This document shows positions 25,652 to 34,436 of a stretch of 64,000 bases of DNA, in pieces (position 1 is the first letter of the stretch; every line of letters begins with the position of its first letter). The stretch is from Solitalea koreensis (GTDB taxonomy: Bacteria > Bacteroidota > Bacteroidia > Sphingobacteriales > Sphingobacteriaceae): positions 62,001 to 126,000 of the forward strand of contig NZ_FXSZ01000002.1 of the NCBI RefSeq assembly GCF_900182575.1, in the 5' to 3' direction. The notes beneath the pieces are model-generated. The model made no database searches. It was not told where the DNA came from and saw only the letters and a program-made list of their open reading frames with translations. Made by a program: the position numbers and the translations under genes.

Positions 25652-26659
25652 TTAGAATAGTTCAACAAACTTCTTTTTTCCTCTCACAAAATAATCCCAA
25701 ACAATGCTTTTTGAATAGTTTCCATGGCTATTAGCGTGTGCTGGACTTTTTGATCGTTTCCATTTTTTTAAACCAAGCAGAAAGTGAGTATGCGCTTTAT
25801 TAATGGAAAAAGCGTTTTTGAACTTTCCTGCAGCCATGAATTTAAACCATGCTAAGAGATCAAGCCAGAAACGAATAAAAAGTGTTGAAAATAACTTATT
25901 AGATGGCAGGTTTTTATACAGAATCACTAGATTGTTTCTAAAGTTCAAGTAGGACTTAAAAGGACTTTCTGCATTTAACGTTCCTCCGCCAACATGATAA
26001 ACTTCTGAGTTTGGGCAATAAACAACCTTTAATCCTTGGTTTTTCAATCGCCAGCAAAGATCAATCTCTTCCATGTGAGCGAAGAGATCGGCGTCTAAGC
26101 CTTCAGCCAAATCAAAATACTTCTTCTTAACAAACAATGCTGCGCCTGATGCCCAGAATATTTCAGAAGCTGTATTGTATTGTCCTTCGTCTTTTTCTAC
26201 CGTATTAAAAATTCTTCCCCTACAAAAAGGATAACCGAAGCGATCCATAAAGCCACCAGCAGCACCTGCATATTCGAAATATTCTTTACGGTTGTAATCT
26301 TTAAGTTTGGGTTGAGCAACTGCAATCAAATCATCGCTTTTCATTAATTCGATTACGGGTTCAATCCAACCAGAGGCGACTTCCACGTCTGAATTAAGCA
26401 AAACAAAATAATCAGCATTTACTCGTTCTAAAATTTTGTTATAGCCACCGGCATATCCGTAATTCTGATCGTTTTCAAGTACTGTTACTGTAGGATAGGT
26501 GTTCTGAACAAATTCCACAGAATCATCTGAGGATGCATTATCTCCAACAATAATTTCTAAATTTTGATAGGTTGAAGCTGTAACGGAAGGAAGAAATTTC
26601 TCCAGGTATTTTTTTCCGTTCCAATTAAGTATAACTACAGCTACTTTTGGGTGATGCAT
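25652..26659 (-). CDS. Family 2 glycosyltransferase
   Basis: A 335-residue GT2 enzyme of the rhamnosyltransferase-like group. VAVVILNWNG begins the GT-A fold; GDNASSDDS and LLNSDVEV (the DxD-equivalent) bind the nucleotide sugar; FAHMEEIDLCWRLK holds the catalytic acidic region. The last 90 residues include SYLNFRNNLVILYKNLPS and an amphipathic stretch likely to touch the inner membrane. It probably adds a sugar to a surface polysaccharide or lipid. The acyltransferase genes lie upstream on the same strand with a 103-bp gap, which fits an envelope-lipid role, but donor and acceptor cannot be read from sequence. Confidence 0.9.
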   Translation of the reverse strand: MHHPKVAVVILNWNGKKYLEKFLPSVTASTYQNLEIIVGDNASSDDSVEFVQNTYPTVTVLENDQNYGYAGGYNKILERVNADYFVLLNSDVEVASGWIEPVIELMKSDDLIAVAQPKLKDYNRKEYFEYAGAAGGFMDRFGYPFCRGRIFNTVEKDEGQYNTASEIFWASGAALFVKKKYFDLAEGLDADLFAHMEEIDLCWRLKNQGLKVVYCPNSEVYHVGGGTLNAESPFKSYLNFRNNLVILYKNLPSNKLFSTLFIRFWLDLLAWFKFMAAGKFKNAFSINKAHTHFLLGLKKWKRSKSPAHANSHGNYSKSIVWDYFVRGKKKFVELF

Positions 26660-26762
26660 AAAAAGTATTGAGTGAGATATGTGTACTGAGCAAAGATTAG
26701 AAAAATGATAAGAGGTATTTTGACTTAATAACCGTTAACCTGTCACTAATACCTAAATCAAA

Positions 26763-27677
26763 TTATTTCCATCTGCGATGGGACCAAAGCCAGGTATCTG
26801 GAGTTTCAAGAATCGCTTTTTCCAGGCAACGTACATGCAGCTCCGTAATTTCTCCATCCGAAGTGTTTTTAGCATCCTCGACAAGTGGAGTATATGTAAT
26901 AGTGTAACAACCTCGTTTAACCCGGCGTAAATCAAAAAAGACTACAGCGTTATCAAATTTTTTGGATGTATTTTCTGCCCCTTTAAAAACGTAGGTTTCT
27001 TGATTCAAAAAAGTAGTTTTATAAATACCATCACCCTTACCCGGATATTGATCACCTGCCAGCACCAAAGTATAAGGCTTGCCATGATATTTCACTAGCG
27101 TACGAAGTGTACTTTTCATGGGAACCATCACCGTTCCAAAGCGACTACGCATATTCAACACCAATTTATCAAAATATTCGTTTGCTAATGTTTTATAGAT
27201 AACGATCATATCTTTTGAAGAGGCCTTTGTACCTGCAAAAATAGCCAGTTCCCAATTAATCATGTGCCCTACAATACCAATTACGCCCTTATTTTTAGCG
27301 TAATAGTGCTCCAGTATTTCCGGGTTGGTAATTACAAAATGTTTATCAAGCTCATCAGTACTTATTGTTAGCATTTTTATGCATTCCAATAACATATCAG
27401 TGAAATTGTGATAGAATTTATTGGCAATAATTTTTATTTCAGTATCGCTTTTTTCAGGAAAACTAGCACGTAAATTTGATAGAATAACCTTTTTCCGATA
27501 ACCTACAAGATCAAATAGAATGATTTTAACAAAATCAGATAAGAGATATAATAGGGGAAAAGGTAAAATTGCTACGAGATATAGCCAGGGAACTGATAAG
27601 TAGTAAGCCAGTTTTTTCAATTCATTTTTTTTCGCAAAGATAATAACATCATGCATGTAAAGAATGTGTATTAACAT
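26763..27677 (-). CDS. LpxL-like lysophospholipid/lipid A acyltransferase, copy 1
   Basis: A 304-residue member of the LpxL/HtrB (LPLAT) family, which transfers acyl chains to lipid A or related envelope lipids at the inner membrane. The catalytic HX4E motif is GHMINWE (H138, E143). GDQYPGKGDGIY and the N-terminal membrane segment (AYYLSVPWLYLVAILPFPLLYLLSDF) are typical. The N-terminus is about 18 residues longer than in the adjacent paralogue; an internal ATG at 27656 is possible. It ends WLWSHRRWK, as does its neighbour. Nine bp separate it from copy 2, so the pair is co-transcribed. Confidence 0.9.
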   Translation of the reverse strand: MLIHILYMHDVIIFAKKNELKKLAYYLSVPWLYLVAILPFPLLYLLSDFVKIILFDLVGYRKKVILSNLRASFPEKSDTEIKIIANKFYHNFTDMLLECIKMLTISTDELDKHFVITNPEILEHYYAKNKGVIGIVGHMINWELAIFAGTKASSKDMIVIYKTLANEYFDKLVLNMRSRFGTVMVPMKSTLRTLVKYHGKPYTLVLAGDQYPGKGDGIYKTTFLNQETYVFKGAENTSKKFDNAVVFFDLRRVKRGCYTITYTPLVEDAKNTSDGEITELHVRCLEKAILETPDTWLWSHRRWK

Positions 27678-27686
27678 TCTTTATTT

Positions 27687-28550
27687 TTACTTCCAACGAC
27701 GATGAGACCAAAGCCAGGTATCCGGTGATTCACGGATGATTTTTTCGAGATAACGAACATGAAGTTCGGTAATTTCACCGGGTGCTGTATTTTGGGGTTT
27801 ATCAATTAAGGAAACATAAGTAACCTCATAAAAGCCACGACTTTTACGACGAATATCGCCAAAAACAACTGCACTATCTGTCATTTTAGCGGTTTTTTCC
27901 GTTCCAAGATGGACATAGGTCGTTTGATTTAAGAATGATGTTTTATACACACCTTCTCCTTTTCCTGGATATTGATCTCCGGCAAGTAATAAAATATAGG
28001 GTTTTCCTTTGTATTCAGTAAGCTTTCTTAAGGTACTTTTCATAGGAACTAAAACTGCTCCAAATTGTGTACGCATATTATACACCAACTGATTATAATA
28101 CTTGTTTTTTAAGGGTTTATAAATAACTATTGAATCTTTTGATGAGGAAATACTCTGAACTAAACAACCCCATTCCCAATTAATTAAATGACCAACAATA
28201 GCTACAATACTTCTGCCTTGATCATGATAATTATTAATTAATTCTGGATTTTTTAAAGTAAACCGTTTTTCTATTTCAGATTTAGATATGCAAAGCATTT
28301 TTATGCTTTCTACAATCATATCAGTAAAATTTCGATAAAAATTCCGGGTTATTTTTTCAATCTCATCGACTGTTTTTTCAGGAAAGCTATTTTTTAAGTT
28401 AAGAAGAATAACCTGCTTTCGATAACCGACCACTCTGAATAAAATAAACGCAAGGAAGTCTGAAAATAAATATAACAATGGAAAGGGTAGCCAGGCTATT
28501 AAATACAATAATGGTAACGAAAGGTAATAAGCTATTTTTTTCAATTTCAA
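27687..28550 (-). CDS. LpxL-like lysophospholipid/lipid A acyltransferase, copy 2
   Basis: A 287-residue paralogue of the downstream gene, co-linear along its full length (AYYLSLPLLYLIAWLPFPLLYLFSDF; HX4E as GHLINWE with H121 and E126; LAGDQYPGKGEGVYKT; end WLWSHRRWK). The starts align at MKLKKIAYYLS, which supports this start. The two copies arose by an old tandem duplication, since the proteins are clearly diverged. Different acyl positions or chain lengths are plausible, as with LpxL and LpxM in other bacteria, but this is inference. A minus-strand -7 element lies 19 bp upstream. Confidence 0.9.
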   Translation of the reverse strand: MKLKKIAYYLSLPLLYLIAWLPFPLLYLFSDFLAFILFRVVGYRKQVILLNLKNSFPEKTVDEIEKITRNFYRNFTDMIVESIKMLCISKSEIEKRFTLKNPELINNYHDQGRSIVAIVGHLINWEWGCLVQSISSSKDSIVIYKPLKNKYYNQLVYNMRTQFGAVLVPMKSTLRKLTEYKGKPYILLLAGDQYPGKGEGVYKTSFLNQTTYVHLGTEKTAKMTDSAVVFGDIRRKSRGFYEVTYVSLIDKPQNTAPGEITELHVRYLEKIIRESPDTWLWSHRRWK

Positions 28551-28569
28551 TAGAGAAGAGGGTTTAAAA

Positions 28570-28577
28570 CAAAAATA
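28570..28577 (-). promoter_or_regulatory. -7 promoter element of the acyltransferase pair
   Basis: The minus strand reads TATTTTTG, a perfect TAnnTTTG, 19 bp before the copy-2 start. No clear -33 element is found. Confidence 0.45.
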
Positions 28578-28662
28578 TTACAATGAACCAATAATGGAAA
28601 TAAAATATTCGTTCAAAACACCATAAACCCATAATTCATTGGTATTGAACCTTAAAAAATCA

Positions 28663-28670
28663 TATTTTTG
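28663..28670 (+). promoter_or_regulatory. -7 promoter element of the WbqC gene
   Basis: TATTTTTG (perfect TAnnTTTG) ends 5 bp before the ATG at 28676, with TTGG beginning at 28639, 21 bp upstream, as a possible -33 element. The spacing predicts transcription starting at or beside the start codon. Confidence 0.55.
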
Positions 28671-28675
28671 GCGCA

Positions 28676-29314
28676 ATGGAATCAGGAATAATTTTACCCA
28701 CCTGTTATTTACCTCCAATAAGTTGGTTTATTGCCATTGTAGGTAACAAACAAGGCGAAACATTAATTGAAAAGTTTGAGCATCTGCCAAAACAAACTTA
28801 TCGCAACCGTACTTATATCTACTCGCCTAATGGAATACTAACCATGAGTATCCCTGTGATAAAAGGATCAAAAAATCATACCCAGGTCAAAGATGTACGC
28901 ATTAGTTATGAATACAACTGGCAAAAAATTCATTGGAAGTCTTTAGAGAGCTGCTATCGCAGTTCAGCCTTTTTTGAATTTTACGAAGATGACTTCCGAC
29001 CATTCTACGAGCAAAAATTCGAATACCTTATTGATCTTAATGAATCAATGAATGCAATAATTTTCAAAAGTTTAAAGTTGGAGAAGAATTATGGGTTTAC
29101 TTCGGAGTATTTTTCTGAATATTCGAATGAAATTATTGACTATAGAGATACAATCCATCCTAAAAAAGAGAGTCCTTTTTTAACGGAATCTTATTACCAG
29201 GTTTTTGAAAACAAACATGGATTTATTCCCAATTTAAGCATTGTAGATTTACTTTTTAATCAAGGAAATAGAACAGCTGAGATCTTAAGGCGATCAGTTC
29301 AGCTGACTAAATAA
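28676..29314 (+). CDS. WbqC family protein
   Basis: A 212-residue WbqC-like protein. Diagnostic features are the N-terminal LPTCYLPPISWF, then KQTYRNRTYIYSPNG, LTMSIPVIKG and the WQKIHWKSLESCYRSSAFFEFYEDDF block. WbqC members occur in O-antigen and other surface-polysaccharide loci and as stand-alone genes in Bacteroidota; the activity is unknown. Here it is next to the divergent acyltransferase pair, in keeping with an envelope theme. Length is normal for the family and there is no signal peptide, so it is cytoplasmic. Confidence 0.88.
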   Translation: MESGIILPTCYLPPISWFIAIVGNKQGETLIEKFEHLPKQTYRNRTYIYSPNGILTMSIPVIKGSKNHTQVKDVRISYEYNWQKIHWKSLESCYRSSAFFEFYEDDFRPFYEQKFEYLIDLNESMNAIIFKSLKLEKNYGFTSEYFSEYSNEIIDYRDTIHPKKESPFLTESYYQVFENKHGFIPNLSIVDLLFNQGNRTAEILRRSVQLTK

Positions 29315-29348
29315 ATTATTTTTAGTAATATTGACGTCTGAAAAAGTC

Positions 29349-29397
29349 TGTCATTCCAAACCGGATGCGAAGAATCTCCATCCTTCTACGGATGACA
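29349..29397. repeat. Dispersed palindromic intergenic repeat
   Basis: This element begins TGTCATTCC and ends GGATGACA, forming an imperfect hairpin, with GCGAAGAATCTCC inside. It resembles the GTCATTC...GAAGAATCT intergenic repeats I know from many Bacteroidota genomes. It lies between the WbqC gene and bioB. Confidence 0.5.
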
Positions 29398-29422
29398 CTC
29401 AAAACTATTTATAATAATTAAT

Positions 29423-30415
29423 ATGGCAGAGATCCGACACGACTGGAGCAAAGAAGAAATTTCAGAAATATACCATACACCGTTGATGGATTTGATCTAT
29501 CGCGCGGCAACAATTCATAGAGAAAATGAGGATTATGGCGAAGTTCAGATTAGTAGCTTAATCTCGATTAAAACCGGTGGTTGTCCTGAAGATTGTGGTT
29601 ATTGCCCTCAAGCGGCACGCTACCATACCGATGTTCAAGTTCATGCAATGATGCAGGTAAATGAAGTGGTTTCGGCTGCTCAAAAGGCTAAAGAAGGTGG
29701 TGCTTCACGTTTATGCATGGGAGCTGCATGGAGAGAAGTGCGTGATAATCGCGACTTTGACCGCGTACTTGATATGGTTAAGGCTGTTAACGAGTTAGAT
29801 ATGGAAGTTTGCTGTACCCTTGGCATGCTAACCGAAACTCAGGCTCAGAAATTGGCCGATGCTGGTTTATATGCATACAATCATAACCTTGATACTTCTG
29901 AAGACGATTACAAACGTATTATCTCCACCCGTACCTATGATGACCGTTTAAATACGCTTCATAATGTACGTAAAGCAAAACTTTCGGTTTGTTCAGGTGG
30001 TATTGTTGGTTTGGGTGAAACCACTGCTGATCGTATTTCAATGCTGCAGACTTTGGTAAACCTACCTAAACACCCTGAATCAATTCCTATTAATGCATTG
30101 GTTCCGGTAAAAGGTACTCCATTGGAAGATCAGCCACGTGTTCCGATTCAGGATATGGTTCGTATGATTGCGACTGCTCGTATCATCATGCCTAAATCAG
30201 TAGTTCGTTTATCGGCCGGACGTACAGAAATGAGTCTTTCTGATCAGGCTTTATGCTTTATGGCAGGAGCTAACTCCATTTTTGCAGGAGATAAGTTACT
30301 TACTACTCCAAACCCGGGTTTTAATGAGGATATGGAAATGTTCGATATTTTAGGTTTAAAACCTCGTGAATCATTTAAAGAACGTAAAAAGGCAAAAACT
30401 ACAGAAAGTGTTTAG
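29423..30415 (+). CDS. bioB: Biotin synthase
   Basis: Radical SAM enzyme that inserts sulfur into dethiobiotin. The 330-residue length is standard. GGCPEDCGYC carries the 4Fe-4S ligands C54, C58 and C61. Further cysteines in CMGAAWRE, EVCCTLGM and SVCSGGIVGLGE, with the arginine in LSAGRTEM, hold the 2Fe-2S cluster. No other biotin gene is adjacent, so it is probably a single-gene unit, ended by a strong terminator. Confidence 0.97.
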   Translation: MAEIRHDWSKEEISEIYHTPLMDLIYRAATIHRENEDYGEVQISSLISIKTGGCPEDCGYCPQAARYHTDVQVHAMMQVNEVVSAAQKAKEGGASRLCMGAAWREVRDNRDFDRVLDMVKAVNELDMEVCCTLGMLTETQAQKLADAGLYAYNHNLDTSEDDYKRIISTRTYDDRLNTLHNVRKAKLSVCSGGIVGLGETTADRISMLQTLVNLPKHPESIPINALVPVKGTPLEDQPRVPIQDMVRMIATARIIMPKSVVRLSAGRTEMSLSDQALCFMAGANSIFAGDKLLTTPNPGFNEDMEMFDILGLKPRESFKERKKAKTTESV

Positions 30416-30430
30416 TCAATAGTATAATAT

Positions 30431-30470
30431 AAAAAAAACAGCCCGGAAAATTTTCCGGGCTGTTTTTTTT
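30431..30470. terminator. Strong terminator after bioB
   Basis: A perfect 40-bp palindrome: 30431-30450 is the reverse complement of 30451-30470. The GC core CAGCCCGG/CCGGGCTG is flanked by A8 and T8, so it can work in both directions. It lies 15 bp after the bioB stop. Confidence 0.92.
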
Positions 30471-30509
30471 TAAATTATTATAGCTTTTAGCTATGAATAA
30501 TTTAAATGT

Positions 30510-31768
30510 ATGAATAATAACGTATCTATCTTTTTTGTTTAACTTTTTTACTAATTGTTTATTTTACACCTGCTTCAGCACAATCTAACTTAATACCTGG
30601 TTACATTGTTACGTTGAAAGGTGATACAATTCAAGGGCTGATTGATGATCGTGATTGGAGCAAAAATCCTAAATTAATAAAGTTTCATCTCAATGGAGAA
30701 ATTAATGAGTATTCACCAATACAAATTCTTGCATTTGGAACCGATAAGGAATCATACAAATCGTTCATAACACGTATTGATTTTTCACCTTACAAGGTAA
30801 ATGAAATGATTGAAAATGATCCTATTAAATATAGTATTGATACAGTTTTTGCCCGGTTAATTATAAAAAGTAAAAGTGATCTTTATTATGTAAAAGATCT
30901 AAATGCAAAAGAGCATTTCTTTATAAATACCCAATCTGAAATTGAAGAATTGGAACTTCAAAAAGGACTAATCAATAAAAATGGAAGATCGGGCCTAATA
31001 GTTAATGAATACTATAAGGTCCAACTAAAAAATTTTATGGCTGATCAACCTAAAATTGCGTCGACAATAGAGCAAACCAATTACAATATTCCATCGATGC
31101 TAATTCTTTTTAACAAGTACAATCAAATCTATGGAGGCGAAAGAAAAGAATTATCAAATAAAGATAAAACGAAAGTAGAGCTTGAAGCTATTGTTGGTAT
31201 ATCCATGAATTACGCCAGTTTTCAAGGAATTCACTACGAAGATGCATTTGCTGCCGCAAAACAAAAAAAATCAATTAAGCCTTTAATTGGAGCTGCTTTA
31301 ATTGTTTATCTTCCAAGAAATAGAAAACAATGGTCTATTGATAATCAGATAAATTATACATCGTATAATGCTATTAAATCGGGTCGATATAAGTTAGATA
31401 ATTATCATGATTTCTCTGATTTCAACTTTGGAGCGAGTTACATGAAATTGGTAAATATTTTAAAGTATCAATACCCTAAAGGAATGCTTCGTTCATATAT
31501 AGGTATAGGTATATCGAATGGAATTGCGTTGGCTATTAAAAATGGATACTACAGTCATAATAATATTGATCCGCAGAACTCAGATGAACAAAAAGTATTA
31601 AACGAAATTCGGAAATACGAACAAGGATTGGTATTCAATGCTGGTGTATCATTTAATAAGTGGAAAATAGAATTACGTCACGATCGCACTAATGGAATGT
31701 CCCCTTATCCTGATGTAAATAATACAATTAAAGGAACTCAATTACTACTACATTATCGTTTGAAATAA
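30510..31768 (+). CDS. Outer-membrane beta-barrel-type protein, apparent 1-nt frameshift in the signal peptide
   Basis: The open frame ending at 31768 has no ATG at its 5' end: reading back, it encodes a signal-peptide core (LTFLLIVYFTPASAQ) and then meets a stop at 30518. An ATG at 30510 in another frame gives MNNNVSIFF and enters a T6 run (30531-30536). One extra T there would fuse the two into a normal signal peptide. The mature part starts with GYIVTLKGDTIQGLIDD, a pattern I associate with secreted or outer-membrane Bacteroidota proteins, and its second half looks like a porin-type barrel (alternating strands from about residue 200). Either the gene is frameshifted (real, phase-variable or a sequencing error) or it uses an unusual start. 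Function unknown. Confidence 0.65.
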
Positions 31769-31792
31769 AACTATTTTTGGATTCGTATTTAT

Positions 31793-31829
31793 AAAGCATG
31801 CTGTATGTACAATGCAGTATGCTTTTTTT
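31793..31829 (+). terminator. Terminator after the outer-membrane protein gene
   Basis: AAAGCATGCTG (31793-31803) pairs with CAGTATGCTTT (31815-31825), 11 pairs with one G-U, followed by T residues to 31829. Confidence 0.8.
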
Positions 31830-31976
31830 ATGAATCTTACCTGCATTAAGGTTCTCATTCCTAACAATAATGTGACGTTAAAATGATATTATTCGAGTAA
31901 AACTATGCCTTCAGTATAATAGTTTTACGCTCGTTATTTTCACGTTTACAATTAACCCCAAACCCGTAAATATTGT

Positions 31977-34358
31977 ATGAAACGAGTTTTACCAAAATTA
32001 CTTCTTAACCTTACCTTAGCTATATTCATCCTTTCTTCAAGTGCTGCGCAGCATCAGAAAGGACAGGTCACAATTAGCGGTACCGTTAAGGATGCATCCA
32101 ACGGAGAAAACTTAATTGGTGTTTCGGTATGCATTAAAGAAACCGGAAAAGGGGGCCAAACTAACGCTTATGGCTTTTATTCGTTAAGCCTACCCCCAGG
32201 CAAGTACACAATGGTGATAAAGTACCTTAGTTACCATAACTTTGAGCAGTCCATTTCACTTTCAGCGAATCAACAATTAAACATCGAACTACAACCTGAA
32301 GGTGTACAAATGACCGAAGTTGTTGTTTCAGCGGCAGGGGCAAAACAAAATGTACGTAGCATGGAAATGGGTGTTAATAAGCTGGAAATAAAATCGCTGA
32401 AAAATATCCCTGCATTAATGGGCGAAGTTGATATTGTGCGCAGTCTGCAGCTTTTACCCGGCGTTAGTACAGTAGGCGAAGGAGCTTCGGGGTTTAACGT
32501 TCGCGGCGGAGGGGTTGATCAAAATTTAATCCTTCTTGATGAATCACCGGTTTATAACAGTTCTCACTTATTCGGGTTCTTCTCTGTATTTGATCCAGAT
32601 GCTGTAAAAGATGTAAAACTTATCAAAGGCGGTATCCCAGCCATGTATGGCGGACGATTATCGTCGATTTTGGATGTTCGAATGAAAGAAGGAAACGATA
32701 AAACGTTCAGTTCTTCAGGAGGAATAGGAACGGTTTCAACACGATTTATGGTTGAAGCTCCTATCGTAAAAGATAAAGGTTCCTTCGTAATTGCAGGACG
32801 ACGCTCATATGCCGATTTATTTTTGAAGCTTTCTCCGGATAAAGATTTAAGAAATAATCAAGCTTACTTCTATGATTTAAGCGGAAAAATGAATTATACA
32901 CTCAATGAAAACAATCGGATTTATTTATCAGGTTATTTCGGCAGGGATGTATTTAATTTCAATAAACAGTTCCAGATGAATTGGGGCAATGGAACCGGAA
33001 CGCTGCGTTGGAATCACGTTTTTAACTCCCGTTTGTTTGCAAATATCACCGGAATTTATAGCCTTTATGATTATTCATTAGGAGTACCGGAGGGAGCAAA
33101 TGCTTTTGACTGGCGTTCAAAAATTATTAATAACACGCTGAAAACTGATTTTTCTTACTATATCAATTCAAACAATAAACTTTCGTTCGGCAGCAATATC
33201 ATTTTCCATTTGTTTAAACCCGGAGAAGCCGCACCATCAAATGATAGTTCACCACTAAATCCTATCAAAATTGATTATCAGCATGCAAGAGAGTCATCGG
33301 CATATTTAGATAATGAGCAAACCATTACAAGTAACTTTTCAGCGCAATACGGCTTAAGAGTTTCCATGTTCGATTATGTAAGTGGAAAAGATGGTTTTAC
33401 AACCTATCAATATGAAGGCGTTACAGGTGAGAAAAAGAATGCTGTTAATCCTCAAACGTATAACAAAGGCGACCTTATAAAACGATATGTAAATCTGGAG
33501 CCACGATTATCGTTAAAATATGAGTTAAATAATGATGCTTCCATCAAAGCAAGCTATAACAGAACCACTCAATATCTGCATTTGATTTCAAATACTTCGG
33601 CAGCTTCTCCTCTGGATGTTTGGCAACCAACCACCAATAATATACAGCCTGAACTCGCCGATCAGGTAGCCTTAGGTTTTTTCAAGAACTTCAATAATGA
33701 TGTTTTTGAAGCTTCTGTTGAGGGTTTCTATAAGAAAATGCAAAACCAGATTGATTACATCAACGGCGCTCAGCTGTTTCTGAATCAAAACCTGGAGGCT
33801 GAACTATTATACGGAGATGGCAGAGCTTTTGGTTTGGAATTCTTCCTGAAGAAAAACCAAGGAAAAATGACGGGGTGGATGAGTTATACACTTTCAAAAT
33901 CAGAGCGTAAGGTCGACGGAATAAATAACAATCTCTATTACAATACCAAATATGATAAAACACATAACTTATCGTTAGTGGGTATGTATGATTTGAATAA
34001 ACGCTGGAATTTATCGGCCACCTTTACTTACTCAACAGGAGTAAGTACCACCTTCCCGAATAGCCGTTATGAAATTGGTGATATTATAGTTCCGCACAAC
34101 ACTACCGATTCTCGAAACAATTATCGTGTTCCGGCATATAATCGTTTGGATGTATCAGCTACCTTATACTCACGCGTTAAATCAGGAAGAAAGTTCAATA
34201 GCAATTGGGTGTTTTCGGTGTATAATTTATACGGACGAAAAAATGCTTATACAGTTTACTTCCGTCAAAATAAAGACATTCCAACCCAAACTGAAGCTGT
34301 ACGATTGGCTATTCTGGGTGGAGCAGTACCCTCTGTATCGTATAACTTCAATTTTTGA
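31977..34358 (+). CDS. TonB-dependent receptor with N-terminal carboxypeptidase-regulatory-like domain
   Basis: A 793-residue outer-membrane receptor. A signal peptide ends near SSAAQ (about 24). A carboxypeptidase-regulatory-like beta-sandwich spans about 30-110 (ISGTVKDASNGENLIGVSV, GFYSLSLPPGKY). The plug domain follows, with GFNVRGGGVDQNLILLDESPVYN and AMYGGRLSSILDVRMKEG. The rest is a 22-strand-type barrel ending in VSYNFNF with a terminal aromatic residue, as required for BAM insertion. It is paired with a DUF4249 lipoprotein 78 bp downstream, a combination common in this phylum. The ligand is unknown. There is no SusD partner, so it is not a standard polysaccharide utilisation locus. 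Confidence 0.93.
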   Translation: MKRVLPKLLLNLTLAIFILSSSAAQHQKGQVTISGTVKDASNGENLIGVSVCIKETGKGGQTNAYGFYSLSLPPGKYTMVIKYLSYHNFEQSISLSANQQLNIELQPEGVQMTEVVVSAAGAKQNVRSMEMGVNKLEIKSLKNIPALMGEVDIVRSLQLLPGVSTVGEGASGFNVRGGGVDQNLILLDESPVYNSSHLFGFFSVFDPDAVKDVKLIKGGIPAMYGGRLSSILDVRMKEGNDKTFSSSGGIGTVSTRFMVEAPIVKDKGSFVIAGRRSYADLFLKLSPDKDLRNNQAYFYDLSGKMNYTLNENNRIYLSGYFGRDVFNFNKQFQMNWGNGTGTLRWNHVFNSRLFANITGIYSLYDYSLGVPEGANAFDWRSKIINNTLKTDFSYYINSNNKLSFGSNIIFHLFKPGEAAPSNDSSPLNPIKIDYQHARESSAYLDNEQTITSNFSAQYGLRVSMFDYVSGKDGFTTYQYEGVTGEKKNAVNPQTYNKGDLIKRYVNLEPRLSLKYELNNDASIKASYNRTTQYLHLISNTSAASPLDVWQPTTNNIQPELADQVALGFFKNFNNDVFEASVEGFYKKMQNQIDYINGAQLFLNQNLEAELLYGDGRAFGLEFFLKKNQGKMTGWMSYTLSKSERKVDGINNNLYYNTKYDKTHNLSLVGMYDLNKRWNLSATFTYSTGVSTTFPNSRYEIGDIIVPHNTTDSRNNYRVPAYNRLDVSATLYSRVKSGRKFNSNWVFSVYNLYGRKNAYTVYFRQNKDIPTQTEAVRLAILGGAVPSVSYNFNF

Positions 34359-34436
34359 TCAGAACTAAAGGAGTATATTGATTAACCATAGATTACACAC
34401 AACACTCAATCTCAATACGCCAAACTATAATTTAAA

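Noticed and set aside
34126..34368. 80-residue open frame overlapping the 3' end of the TonB receptor gene
   Set aside because: It is an out-of-frame shadow of the receptor's last barrel strands, which end with the expected terminal aromatic residue.
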